DNA of 64,000 bases from Acetobacter ghanensis (GTDB taxonomy: Bacteria > Pseudomonadota > Alphaproteobacteria > Acetobacterales > Acetobacteraceae), in assembly GCF_001499675.1 (NCBI RefSeq), contig NZ_LN609302.1:1937396-2001395 (forward strand), given 5' to 3'. The position numbers and the translations under genes were made by a program. This document shows positions 38,425 to 47,605 of the stretch, piece by piece. The notes beneath the pieces were generated by a model. The model did no database searches. It was not told the DNA's origin and worked only from the letters and a program-made list of their open reading frames with translations. Numbering within the stretch: the first letter of the stretch is position 1; the number at the start of each line of letters is the position of its first letter.

Positions 38425-40599
38425 ATGCAGCATCCCATTCGCTCCGTTTTACTTGCCCCCTCCTCGCTGCTGCTTCTGGCAGCACATGCCATTGCTGCAA
38501 CACCGCAGGACTTGCAAACAAAGCAGGACCATCCCCCTTCCGCCAAACACCAGCCATCCCCGAGCAAACCGGGGAAAAACGAGACAATCGAAGTCTCGGC
38601 ATCCCGCCACAGTCTGCTCGCCCGCAACGGGTCTTCTGCCACCAAAACAGATACCCCTATTGAGCAGACACCCCAGAACATTACCGTTATCACACAAGAA
38701 CGTATGGCGATCCTGAACAGCCGAAGCGTCTCCGAAGCCGTGCGCTATGCTGCTGGTGTTTCGGATTACGGCTCCAAGGATGATCCCCGAGGATACTTTG
38801 GAACAATCCGTGGGTTCTCCCCCGATATTTATCTGGATGGCACACGCACCCCGGATGCAACATCCTCCCAGTCGTTCAGCATAGAACCCTGGGGGCTGGA
38901 GGAAATGGATGTGCTGCGTGGCGCAACATCCGCGCTCTATGGTTCTGGCCAGCTCGGCGGCATTATCAACGCCGTTAGCAAACGCCCGAACACAGGACAG
39001 AAAAACGAGATTAATTTCCAGACGGGCTCTTACAGCCGCGTTCAGGGGGCGGCCGATATCGGTGGCGCAATCAATGCGTCCAAGACCCTTTTATGGCGCT
39101 TCAACGGTCTTATTCGCAAGTCGGACACCTACGCAAAAAATATCAAAAATAACGAAATCTATGTTGCCCCCTCCCTCCGATGGAAGCCGGATGACAAGAC
39201 GGATTTTACCATACTCGCCAGCTTTGAGCAGTTGGATGCCGGCTCCACAGCACAGTTCCTGCCTGCCGTAGGCACAATAACCGCCTCCAAATATGGCCGT
39301 ATTGCACGTGATTTTCTGTCCAGCGATGCTGATTATGACGTTTATTCCAAGCGGCAGGTCGCTATTGGCTACAACTTTACGCACAAGATCCTACCCAACT
39401 GGAGTATTATCCAGAACATGCGTTACGCTCATCTGGATCTGGATTATCGCTTTGTGACAACGAAAGCTCTTTCCAGCGATGAGCGCACCATTACACGGCA
39501 AGCGCTCCTTCAGTCCGCCAACTATAACAATGTAACATTAGACACCCGGTCCGACCTCAAACTCAAAACCGGCCCCGTCAAACATGAATTACTGGTTGGT
39601 GTTGATTTCCGGAGTGATTTTCTGGCGAACCGCCGTGGGCAGGGTACGGCTCCCTCGCTGGATCTGTATAACCCCGTTTACCGCGCCATTACCTGGCCAT
39701 CTTACGGCACAACAACCAACACAAACGAAACAGAAAGCCAGACCGGCATTTATGCGCAGGAACAGGCAGACTGGCACAATTTTCATTTAACCTTGTCAGG
39801 ACGTGGGGATTTCACCCAAAGCCTGACGGTCGATAACCTGACCGGCTTGCGAACACCGCAAAAAAACAACGCATTTACCGGTCGCGTGGGCCTGCTTTAT
39901 TCATCGCCTTACGGGCTTGCTCCTTATGTAGCCTATTCAACATCTTTCCAGCCGCAGGTTGGTACAACCCGTCTGAATACCCCGTTCCTGCCAACACGGG
40001 GACGGCAGATTGAAGCTGGTCTTAAATACAAACCCGCACTGAATGCGCCTTGGGGCGACCATTTTATGCTGACGGCGGACTTTTTTGATCTGGTAGAAAC
40101 CAATATTCTGACACCAGACCCTGTAGACTCAACCTATGATATTCAGGCTGGGGAACAGCGCACCAAAGGCTTTGAATTCGAGGGCATTGGCCGCCTGCCG
40201 TGGAAAATAGATTTCCTCGCGTCTTTCACCTATCAGGACCCAAGAATAACCAAGTCCACAACCACCTCGCAAATTGGCCAACGTCCTGTTGCCGTGCCCT
40301 CTCATATGGCTTCTCTATTCCTTAAACGAGATTTCCATATTCTGCCTGACCTTGTCTCAGGCATAGGTGGGGGGCTGCGTTATACGGGCAATACGGCTGG
40401 TTCCCTGCCAGAAACATTTGCCGTACCCAGCCAACTGGTGTGGGACATTGTTGCGCATATTGACTACCGACGGACATCCATCCAGCTCAATGGCACCAAC
40501 ATAACCGACCGTCGCTATGTTGCTGTCTGCACCAGAAGTGTTGCCTGTTCGTGGGCACCGGGGCGGGCTATTTTTGTAACTTTAGCTTACCGTTGGTAG
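38425..40599 (+). CDS. TonB-dependent siderophore receptor
   Basis: 724-aa outer-membrane receptor. A signal peptide (MQHPIRSVLLAPSSLLLLAAHAIAA) precedes a proline/serine/lysine-rich linker, a plug domain (TDTPIEQTPQNITVITQERM ... MDVLRGATSALYGSGQLGG) and a barrel ending FVTLAYRW. The plug resembles ferric-siderophore receptors of the FhuE/FhuA/FpvA group. It shares the layout of the receptor at 13521-15734 but is a distinct gene. The ATG at 38425 was chosen as signal-peptide start; in-frame TTG and GTG codons lie just upstream. A strong Fur box sits in its promoter region. Confidence 0.9.
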   Translation: MQHPIRSVLLAPSSLLLLAAHAIAATPQDLQTKQDHPPSAKHQPSPSKPGKNETIEVSASRHSLLARNGSSATKTDTPIEQTPQNITVITQERMAILNSRSVSEAVRYAAGVSDYGSKDDPRGYFGTIRGFSPDIYLDGTRTPDATSSQSFSIEPWGLEEMDVLRGATSALYGSGQLGGIINAVSKRPNTGQKNEINFQTGSYSRVQGAADIGGAINASKTLLWRFNGLIRKSDTYAKNIKNNEIYVAPSLRWKPDDKTDFTILASFEQLDAGSTAQFLPAVGTITASKYGRIARDFLSSDADYDVYSKRQVAIGYNFTHKILPNWSIIQNMRYAHLDLDYRFVTTKALSSDERTITRQALLQSANYNNVTLDTRSDLKLKTGPVKHELLVGVDFRSDFLANRRGQGTAPSLDLYNPVYRAITWPSYGTTTNTNETESQTGIYAQEQADWHNFHLTLSGRGDFTQSLTVDNLTGLRTPQKNNAFTGRVGLLYSSPYGLAPYVAYSTSFQPQVGTTRLNTPFLPTRGRQIEAGLKYKPALNAPWGDHFMLTADFFDLVETNILTPDPVDSTYDIQAGEQRTKGFEFEGIGRLPWKIDFLASFTYQDPRITKSTTTSQIGQRPVAVPSHMASLFLKRDFHILPDLVSGIGGGLRYTGNTAGSLPETFAVPSQLVWDIVAHIDYRRTSIQLNGTNITDRRYVAVCTRSVACSWAPGRAIFVTLAYRW

Positions 40600-40647
40600 A
40601 AGTCTGGGGCGTTGTAGCTGTTAATCCTCGGCTCGTCAGGCCTATCT

Positions 40648-41391
40648 TTAACCAGCCACATCAGCCAGCAGCACAACAGCCGCGTCGTCTGCAATAACTG
40701 TCAGGTCCGCGCTCTCGCTAATGGCCGCGGCATCACCGGCAGAGAGGACATCCTTCCCTATGCGGATGGTCCCCGATACCACAACAAGATAGAGGGCGCG
40801 GCCGGGCATTGTGCCGTAAGCCGCCCCCTCCCCTGCGGGAATTGCGGCATGGAGCAACCGGGCACTTGCACTCAGGGCCACAGGCGCACCATCCGCAAAC
40901 GCCTCTTCATCCTCGGGATCATCCTCAGGATCATCCTCAGGAAAACCTGATGCAATAATTCTGAAGCCGCCATCCTCAAGATTGGAAAAGGATGGACGGC
41001 TATCCTGCAAGGGGGCTGTTCCCTCTGTATCAGAGAGAAACCAGAACTGAATAAACGAGGCTCCCTTCGCACCAGCCGTCCAATCAAGGGTTGCACAGCC
41101 GGTCCCTGTGCTCATCAGGTGCAATGCCCCCGCGCCAATTTCCTCTTGGGAAAAACCAGCCATGGACGCTGCCACTGTTCCACTTTGTAGCCACGTTACA
41201 ATGTCCACGGCTGCTTCCGGCCCAATACGGTAAGAAGCGCCTGCGGCAAGCGTGCCAAGGTTAACCGCCCGCAGCCGTCCCTCATGCGCACGGTGCGGGT
41301 CCTGATAATCTGCAAAGGCAAAGTGGCTGCGCAGCAGTTGCCCGCCGGAGTGCGCCATACCCAGACTGGCGGATCTGACAATGGTAATCAC
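40648..41391 (-). CDS. Pirin-like bicupin protein, metal site lost
   Basis: 247-aa bicupin of the pirin/YhhW type. Family parts are readable: FAFADYQDPHRAHEGRLRAVNLG, VDIVTWLQSG and GALHLMSTGTG. In active pirins the first cupin binds metal through H-x-H and AGxGxxHSE; here the matching places read IGPEA and STGTGCATLDW, so the metal histidines are missing. An acidic insertion made of a 12-base tandem repeat (PEDDPEDDPEDEE) separates the two cupins. The GTG start at 41391 has GGAAAAAG 1-2 bases upstream of a short spacer and lies 9 bases after the nodT stop, making it the last gene of the efflux operon. Function is unknown. Confidence 0.75.
   Translation of the reverse strand: MITIVRSASLGMAHSGGQLLRSHFAFADYQDPHRAHEGRLRAVNLGTLAAGASYRIGPEAAVDIVTWLQSGTVAASMAGFSQEEIGAGALHLMSTGTGCATLDWTAGAKGASFIQFWFLSDTEGTAPLQDSRPSFSNLEDGGFRIIASGFPEDDPEDDPEDEEAFADGAPVALSASARLLHAAIPAGEGAAYGTMPGRALYLVVVSGTIRIGKDVLSAGDAAAISESADLTVIADDAAVVLLADVAG
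40906..40941. repeat. 12-bp tandem repeat in the pirin-like gene
   Basis: Three units: TTCATCCTCGGG, ATCATCCTCAGG, ATCATCCTCAGG. On the coding strand they give Pro-Glu-Asp-Asp steps. The last two copies are identical, so the copy number may vary between strains without breaking the frame. Confidence 0.75.
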
Positions 41392-41400
41392 GCTTTTTCC

Positions 41401-42924
41401 TTACGCCCGTTTTCCAACAATTTTCTTTTCTGGATAAAACGTCTGCCATCCACCACCCAGAGAACGGTAGAGATTGGTAACGGACCCGGCAACATGGGCC
41501 GTTGCATCCGCCAGTGCACTCTGTGATGACAGAAGTGCATTCTGGAGCGTCAACACGTTCAGAAAATCAGCAGAGCCCTGCACATACTGGGCTTTAGCAA
41601 TGTCCACGGCAATCTCATTCTCATGCACGGCCTCAGCCAGTTCGTCGCGCCGCTTCTGCGCGGCTGTAAAATCAGCCATCGCATCGTCAATTTCCTGCCA
41701 CGCCTTCAGCACCGTGCGCTGGAATAGCGTGGCGGCTTCCTTCTGCTGCGCTTTTCTCAGATGCAGTTGCCCGGTCAGGCGGCCGCCTTCAAAAATGGGC
41801 AATGTCGCCGTTGGGCCAAAACCATACTGGCGCGAGGCCCATGAGCCCAGCCCGCTAAACTGGAGAGCCTGAACGTCCAGACTGCCCGAAAGCGTTACCC
41901 GTGGAAAGAAATCCGCAATCGCCACGCCAATACTGGCTGTTGCGGCGTGTAGCCGGTCGGCAGCCATCCTGATATCGGGCCGACGCTCCGCCAATTCCGA
42001 TGGTAGCCCTACCGGAACCGCATCCGGCACGGTGGGAATACCCGCAGGTTTGCCCAGCTCCGCATCAAGGGCACCGGGTTCACGCGCGACCAGAAAGCTC
42101 AAGGCATTGAGCATATGCGTAGCCTGCGCCTTAAGAGGAGCCAGACGAGCCATAAAAGTATGAAGCTGCCCCGTAGCCTCGGCCACATCCAGCTTTGTCG
42201 CCGCCCCTTGCTGGAAGCGTAGGGTTGTCAGCTTTACGCTGTTGGTTGCCACCTCAATATTATGCTCAAGAATGCCAACCTGAGTCTGGATCGTGCGCAG
42301 GTCAATATAATCCTGCGCTGTTTCCGCCATAAGCGAGACCAGCGTATCCCGGCGCATTTCCTCCGTGGCGTGCACAGCGGCGGTTGCGGCTTCCACCTGC
42401 CTGCGCACATGCCCCCAGAAGTCCACCTCCCACGAGGCATTCATGCCATATTGTGGTAGATTAAAGGATGGATTGCCAACACTCCCCAGCATCCCCGTAG
42501 GCCCAAAACCGCCCGCGCCCGATGCCGTAGTGCCCGCGCCCTCGCGTTCCATGGTTCCCAGTAAGCCCAGCACACCGTTGGTACTGGCCCGCTCCCGCGC
42601 ATAAGATGCGTTGGCTTCCATATGCGGCATCTGGGCCGCACTGGCGATGCGGCGTTCGGCCTGACTTTGCATCAGACGCAGGTCCGCTGCTTTCAGGTCT
42701 AGGTTGGACGCGGCAACCTCATTTTCCAACCGGGTTAGAATAGGATCGTTAAAAAGTTTCCACCATTGCGGGTCGGCTGACGCCATCGTCACCTGACTTT
42801 CCGCCGGTGGTTGCGTGGCGCGCCAGCCATCCGGCGCCTTGACCTGCGGTTTGTGGTAGTTTGGCCCCACTGTGCAACCAGCAAGAGCCAAAGCAGAAAA
42901 CCCCACGAAAAGAAAGCGCTTCAT
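41401..42924 (-). CDS. Outer-membrane efflux lipoprotein (NodT/OprM family)
   Basis: 507-aa TolC-like channel. A lipobox LALAGC ends the signal peptide (MKRFLFVGFSALALAGC), followed by the family start TVGPNYHKP. Two outer-membrane efflux repeats are seen, each with a long helical hairpin; marks include the MNASWEVDFWGHVRRQVEAA and ELAERRPDIRMAADRLHAA blocks. The ATG at 42924 was chosen because it gives a correct lipoprotein signal; the frame runs upstream into emrA. It starts 4 bases after the emrA stop, completing a tripartite pump. Confidence 0.9.
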   Translation of the reverse strand: MKRFLFVGFSALALAGCTVGPNYHKPQVKAPDGWRATQPPAESQVTMASADPQWWKLFNDPILTRLENEVAASNLDLKAADLRLMQSQAERRIASAAQMPHMEANASYARERASTNGVLGLLGTMEREGAGTTASGAGGFGPTGMLGSVGNPSFNLPQYGMNASWEVDFWGHVRRQVEAATAAVHATEEMRRDTLVSLMAETAQDYIDLRTIQTQVGILEHNIEVATNSVKLTTLRFQQGAATKLDVAEATGQLHTFMARLAPLKAQATHMLNALSFLVAREPGALDAELGKPAGIPTVPDAVPVGLPSELAERRPDIRMAADRLHAATASIGVAIADFFPRVTLSGSLDVQALQFSGLGSWASRQYGFGPTATLPIFEGGRLTGQLHLRKAQQKEAATLFQRTVLKAWQEIDDAMADFTAAQKRRDELAEAVHENEIAVDIAKAQYVQGSADFLNVLTLQNALLSSQSALADATAHVAGSVTNLYRSLGGGWQTFYPEKKIVGKRA

Positions 42925-42928
42925 TGCG

Positions 42929-44005
42929 TTACTGCCAGATATATCGGGTGTCATTGGCATGGGGGCCTTCCGGTTTTGAAGACGTATTAATATTGACCTC
43001 GACCGACATGCCGACCCGCACCTTGTCCGCCAGTGGCTGACCGGGGTCAAACGTCAGCTTGACCGGAATACGCTGGACAACCTTGGTAAAGTTACCCGTT
43101 GCGTTGTCAGGCTGGATTGGCGCAAAGGCAACGCCCGTGGCGGGCGCAAGTGAATCCACATGCGCCTTCAAGGGATGACCGGGGAACGTATCCACCCAGA
43201 TTGTTGCACTCTGCCCGGTCTGAACCTTTGTCAGCTGTGTTTCCTGAAAATTGGCCAGCACATAGGCTTCATGCGTGGGCACCACAGCCAGAATACCCGT
43301 GCCCGGGTGCACATAATTCCCCACACGCACACCACGTTCGCCCACCACACCATCCATGGGAGCCGGAATGGTGCAGTACGAGAGGTTCAGTTCAGCCTGT
43401 TTTGCATCCCCCTGAGCACGCAGCAGCACACCCTGTGCTCGTTCCAACTGTGCTTTAAGCACCGCAACCTGCCGGATGGCGGCATCCACCCCAGCCTGAT
43501 CACGCGCTATGCTTGCCAGTGCTTCCTTTTCCTGCGCCTCGGAATGCTGCTTCTGCTCAATCGTGCCAGCACCACCTGATGACAGGTTACGATAACGAGC
43601 GGCATTCTGCCGGGCAAAAACCAGATCAGCCTCATCCGACTGCACTGCGGCCCGCGCACCTGCAATAACCGCATCCTGCCGGGCAATTTCAGCTTCCAGA
43701 TTAGCCACGTCTCCCTGCGCGGCAAGGACGTTGCCGTTTGCGACCGCAAGGGCTGCGCGGTAATCATCATCCTCAATATGCGCCAGTTCCTCACCCGCGT
43801 GGACCTGCTCGTTATCCTGCGCAATCACGCGGTCAATGCGGCCAGACACCTTGGGGGCAACGGTTGGAAAATCTGCCGTGACGTAAGCATCGTTGGTGTA
43901 TTGGTCAACACCGTTCCCATTAACCAAGCGTGCTCCGCCCCAGGCAATAACAGCCAGCACACCAGCAGCACAGCCTGCGTAAAGAAGTGGTTTCTTGTAA
44001 ATCAT
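42929..44005 (-). CDS. HlyD/EmrA-family membrane fusion protein
   Basis: 358-aa periplasmic adaptor. One N-terminal transmembrane helix (LLYAGCAAGVLAVIAWGGA) is followed by a split lipoyl domain (DFPTVAPKVSGRIDRVIAQDNEQVHAGEELAHIED ... TIPAPMDGVVGERGVRVGNYV), a long coiled-coil hairpin (about 90-200) and a beta-barrel domain. It links the inner-membrane transporter to the outer-membrane channel. It starts 16 bases after the emrB stop. Confidence 0.9.
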   Translation of the reverse strand: MIYKKPLLYAGCAAGVLAVIAWGGARLVNGNGVDQYTNDAYVTADFPTVAPKVSGRIDRVIAQDNEQVHAGEELAHIEDDDYRAALAVANGNVLAAQGDVANLEAEIARQDAVIAGARAAVQSDEADLVFARQNAARYRNLSSGGAGTIEQKQHSEAQEKEALASIARDQAGVDAAIRQVAVLKAQLERAQGVLLRAQGDAKQAELNLSYCTIPAPMDGVVGERGVRVGNYVHPGTGILAVVPTHEAYVLANFQETQLTKVQTGQSATIWVDTFPGHPLKAHVDSLAPATGVAFAPIQPDNATGNFTKVVQRIPVKLTFDPGQPLADKVRVGMSVEVNINTSSKPEGPHANDTRYIWQ

Positions 44006-44021
44006 GGTCAGTTATTCCGGA

Positions 44022-45659
44022 TTAACGGGCGGGAGTATTGGGTGAAGGGGCGCGTGGTGGATAAACACGCCGGGGCAGAACAAGATTCATGGCCGCGTAG
44101 CCGAGGCATACCCAGATGAGGATGTAGTAAATATCGTTCATTGCCAGCACGAAGGACTGTTCGTGCACATAGGTATGGAAAACTTCGAGCGTGTTGTGCG
44201 CCACATGCACCGCATCGGGCGAAGTCACGGACAACTGCTGGTTAATGGGGTCTCCCATCCCCTGCAGGGCCAGACCATGCGTGCCGTGGTGGTCCAGCAG
44301 CATGGTGGAGTGGTATTGCTCCCGCCGCCGGCTCAATGCGCCAAAAAGGGCAAATGCCACAGCATTGGCTAACCCCTTGAGCATATTGACCATGCCGGAA
44401 ATAAACGGACCATCCGCAGGCCCCATGGCCATGGTTGCCAGCATAAGCGTGGGGATAACCGTCATGGGTTGGCCAAAAACCTGAAGGACCTGCATCAGGT
44501 AAAAATTGTCGCGCACCCAGTCCACGGTCAGCCATGTGCCAAGCCATGCTGATGCGGCAAGGCACAGCATTCCTCCTGCAAGCACATAACGGCAATCAAC
44601 ACGCGGCGAGTTGCAGATAGCTGCAATCAACGGCAGCATAATCAGCTGTGGCAGCGCCACAACAAGGGACACGGGAGCAGCCTGAATGGGCCGATACCCA
44701 CGCACGACCTCCAGATAGGTGGAGGGAATTTCCCCCATAATGGAGCAGATGGCCAGAATACCGATAAGCGAAAGCAGCGCGGCCTGAATATTGCGCGAAC
44801 GCCAGTACTGAATTCTAAAATACGGGCTGGGGTGAAAAGCCTCGTTTATAACGAAAACAATAAAGGCCGCACCGCCCCAGAATGTCAGGTTCGTAATAAC
44901 AGGCGAGCGGAACCAGTCCAGCCGGTCGCCCTGATACAGCACAATGACCAACGAACAAATTGCGGGCAGGCCGACCAGAATGCCAAACCAGTTGAATTTT
45001 TCGAACCGCTCAAAATGCATAGGGTCTTTGGGCAGGCCATAAGCCATCATCCCTATGGCGAGCGCGGCGGTGGGAATAATCTCCCAATACAGCCAGTGCC
45101 AGCCAACGTGTTCGAACCAGAACGCTTCTAGCGGCAAACCAAGGTTAGGGCCAAAGGTTGCGCTCATAGCATACCCTCCAATGCCGAACACGCGGATTGG
45201 AGGCGGCAGGTATTTGAGCATCACCGTCATCAGCACAGGCGGCAGGCACCCACCAGCCAGCCCCTGAAAAGCACGCAGGATACAGAGTGACGTGACATCC
45301 GGCATGAACGGAGCCGGGATGGAAAGCAGTGCAAGAACCGCCGTCATGAAAATGGAAAAACGGTAGATCGAAAACGTCATGTAGAACCACGGCGTAAAGG
45401 CCATGGCGGCGATATTGAACGCCTCATAAATCGCAATGACCCACGTGCCTTCATCGTGGCCAATGTGCATGGCGCCTCGGATGTCGGACAGGCCGATCTC
45501 GGTAACATGCTCATTAAAGCCAGCCACATGCACGGCAAGCAGCATTCCCAGACAGCCAATGACTGTCCGCAGGCCAAATGAGGGTATGTAAGACGGCCGC
45601 GGTGGAGAAGCGTGAATAGCCGGCCCGCTGGCCGCCTGTGAAGGTGCGGCGTTGTTCAT
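44022..45659 (-). CDS. EmrB/QacA-family DHA2 multidrug MFS transporter
   Basis: 545-aa inner-membrane transporter with about 14 helices. Motifs include GLSDIRGAMHIGHDEGTWVIAIYEAFNIAAMAF and RAFQGLAGGCLPPVLMTVML. With the adaptor and channel it would pump drugs or toxic acids across both membranes. The ATG at 45659 (MNNAAPSQ) was chosen; the frame extends to 45695 only through TTG. It is the first gene of the emrB-emrA-nodT-pirin operon. No local regulator is present. Confidence 0.9.
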   Translation of the reverse strand: MNNAAPSQAASGPAIHASPPRPSYIPSFGLRTVIGCLGMLLAVHVAGFNEHVTEIGLSDIRGAMHIGHDEGTWVIAIYEAFNIAAMAFTPWFYMTFSIYRFSIFMTAVLALLSIPAPFMPDVTSLCILRAFQGLAGGCLPPVLMTVMLKYLPPPIRVFGIGGYAMSATFGPNLGLPLEAFWFEHVGWHWLYWEIIPTAALAIGMMAYGLPKDPMHFERFEKFNWFGILVGLPAICSLVIVLYQGDRLDWFRSPVITNLTFWGGAAFIVFVINEAFHPSPYFRIQYWRSRNIQAALLSLIGILAICSIMGEIPSTYLEVVRGYRPIQAAPVSLVVALPQLIMLPLIAAICNSPRVDCRYVLAGGMLCLAASAWLGTWLTVDWVRDNFYLMQVLQVFGQPMTVIPTLMLATMAMGPADGPFISGMVNMLKGLANAVAFALFGALSRRREQYHSTMLLDHHGTHGLALQGMGDPINQQLSVTSPDAVHVAHNTLEVFHTYVHEQSFVLAMNDIYYILIWVCLGYAAMNLVLPRRVYPPRAPSPNTPAR

Positions 45660-45817
45660 GACGCCACATGTCCCCGAGACAGGCGTTATGGACAACCCTC
45701 ATTTCCCGAAAACAACGACTTCGATTTTAGGAATGAAAATTTCTGGCGCCTGCACCTAGTACCGTTTAGTTCTGGAAGGATAAACCATTGTGTTCACCCC
45801 TCCGTTCCAACACACCG

Positions 45818-47590
45818 TCAGGAGACCAGAAGACGTTTCCTTGTAATTTTTCCAGATACGGTGATCGGCAGATGCCGGACAAAGCGGACTTCCTTTAAAC
45901 CAACCCAGCGCCCGAGGACTGCGTTAACCCCTGCGATAAGTTCCTCGGCAGATGGTTTGTGGTCCTCATCGGAATTCATGACCACATAGGCAACCGGCCG
46001 CTGCCCCCGCAACGCATCAGGAATAGCCACCACGGCACAGGCATAAACAGCGGGATGCGCGGCAATGATCTTTTCAATCTGCACGCCCGAAATCCGCCGC
46101 CCTGCAACCTTGATGACATCATCAGAACGCCCAAGCATATGAACTGCACGTGTTGCATCAATCATGCCCTCGTCGAATGTGCGGTAAAACTTGCCCGTAT
46201 CATCAAGGTAGGCAGTCGGGGCGTGGATTGCCCTATCCTTCCACACGCCAGCCAGACAGCCGGGTGGCAGCGGCAGGGACAGGACAATCTCGCCGCACGG
46301 TTCATCTGGGTGAGATGACACGATAGCAGGGCGAAACCCCGGCGCGGGCCGCCCGATGTCGTTCATGAGCGAGGTCGGCTCACACTCGGGCAGACCAAAA
46401 AAATGAGCGGTGATGCTCCATCCGGTTTCAGTCTGCCACCAGTGATTAACCACAGGCTTACGAAAGTATGCGCGCGCCCAGTCCAGCAATGTCGGGTCTG
46501 CATACTCTCCGGCCACAAAAATGCGTGCGAGTGCAGGCAGTATTGCCGCAGACAGATGGCGACTTTCCTGCCGCATAAGCCGCATTTGGGTGGGAGTGGT
46601 GAACAGGCATTTTACCGCATGATCGTGACAGAGCATCCGAATGGCCGAAGCAGACGCACCCCCTTCCACGATTACGCTGGTGCAACCACTGATGAGCGGT
46701 GCGTAAACACCGTAGGAATGGCCTACAACCCAGCCGAGATCCGATGTTGTAAAAAAGGTGTCACCCGGCTTACAGCCATAAATCAACTCCATGGACAAAG
46801 CGAGCGCCACGGCATGGCCGCCATTATCGCGCACAATGCCTTTGGCGTTGCCCGTGGTTCCCGATGTATGAAGAATATACAGAGGGTCGTCTGACCGAAG
46901 CATAACCGGTTCAACCGGAGCTGCGTGCTCCATGACATGAAAATCGTAGTCACGCACGGGCATAAGTGCTGCCGGACAGGCATCCCGCTGGGCAATAATG
47001 CAAGCTCGCGGCCTATGCGCGGCCTTGGCCAACGCCTCGTTCAGGGCTGGCAGTAAAGGAATGGCGGTCTGCCCCTGAAAACTGCAACTGGCGATGATAA
47101 TGACTTTTGGCCCGACATCATCAATCCTACGCGCCAGTTCCGGCCCCGCGTAACCTGCAAAAACCACCACATGCACAGCCCCAATTCTGGCACATGCCAG
47201 CATGGCTATAGCTGTCTCAACCATTGTTGGCATGGCAATGAGCACACGGTCGCCCTTGCCTACCCCCAGCGCCTGCAAACCACCGGCAAACCCGGCGACC
47301 CTCCGCCTTAAATCACCATAGGTTACGGTCTGCCATTCCTTGGTGGCGCAGGAATGCCAGATTAGAGCGGCCTGCCCGCCACGCCCATCCTCCACATGCC
47401 GGTCCACGGCATTATAACAGGTATTGAGCGTGGCATCTGGGAACCAGTCATACCAACCATCATCCCGCGTCTGGCACGCGGCCACAGGTGCCTGCTTCCA
47501 TGTGATACGCTGCGCTGCTTCCAGCCAGAATTGTTCTGGCTGGTTCAGAGCCGCGTCATACATTCCGTCATAGGTCATCCATGGAAGCAT
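45818..47590 (-). CDS. PrpE-like acyl-CoA synthetase (propionyl/acetyl-CoA ligase)
   Basis: 590-aa AMP-forming ligase. It has YILHTSGTTGNAKGIVRDNGG (P-loop-like motif), DLGWVVGHSYGVYAPL, NHWWQTETGWSI and the C-terminal catalytic Lys region PITVSGKITRKRL. The N-terminal layout (PEQFWLEAAQRITWKQ, NAVDRHVE) is that of propionyl-CoA synthetase PrpE, somewhat shorter than usual. It follows the MSMEG_0569-like flavoprotein by 15 bases and is therefore the last gene of the nitrilase operon, suggesting that an acid released or made by the pathway is activated to its CoA ester. The start has GAGGAAA upstream. Confidence 0.88.
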   Translation of the reverse strand: MLPWMTYDGMYDAALNQPEQFWLEAAQRITWKQAPVAACQTRDDGWYDWFPDATLNTCYNAVDRHVEDGRGGQAALIWHSCATKEWQTVTYGDLRRRVAGFAGGLQALGVGKGDRVLIAMPTMVETAIAMLACARIGAVHVVVFAGYAGPELARRIDDVGPKVIIIASCSFQGQTAIPLLPALNEALAKAAHRPRACIIAQRDACPAALMPVRDYDFHVMEHAAPVEPVMLRSDDPLYILHTSGTTGNAKGIVRDNGGHAVALALSMELIYGCKPGDTFFTTSDLGWVVGHSYGVYAPLISGCTSVIVEGGASASAIRMLCHDHAVKCLFTTPTQMRLMRQESRHLSAAILPALARIFVAGEYADPTLLDWARAYFRKPVVNHWWQTETGWSITAHFFGLPECEPTSLMNDIGRPAPGFRPAIVSSHPDEPCGEIVLSLPLPPGCLAGVWKDRAIHAPTAYLDDTGKFYRTFDEGMIDATRAVHMLGRSDDVIKVAGRRISGVQIEKIIAAHPAVYACAVVAIPDALRGQRPVAYVVMNSDEDHKPSAEELIAGVNAVLGRWVGLKEVRFVRHLPITVSGKITRKRLLVS

Positions 47591-47605
47591 GGCGTTTTCC
47601 TCTGC

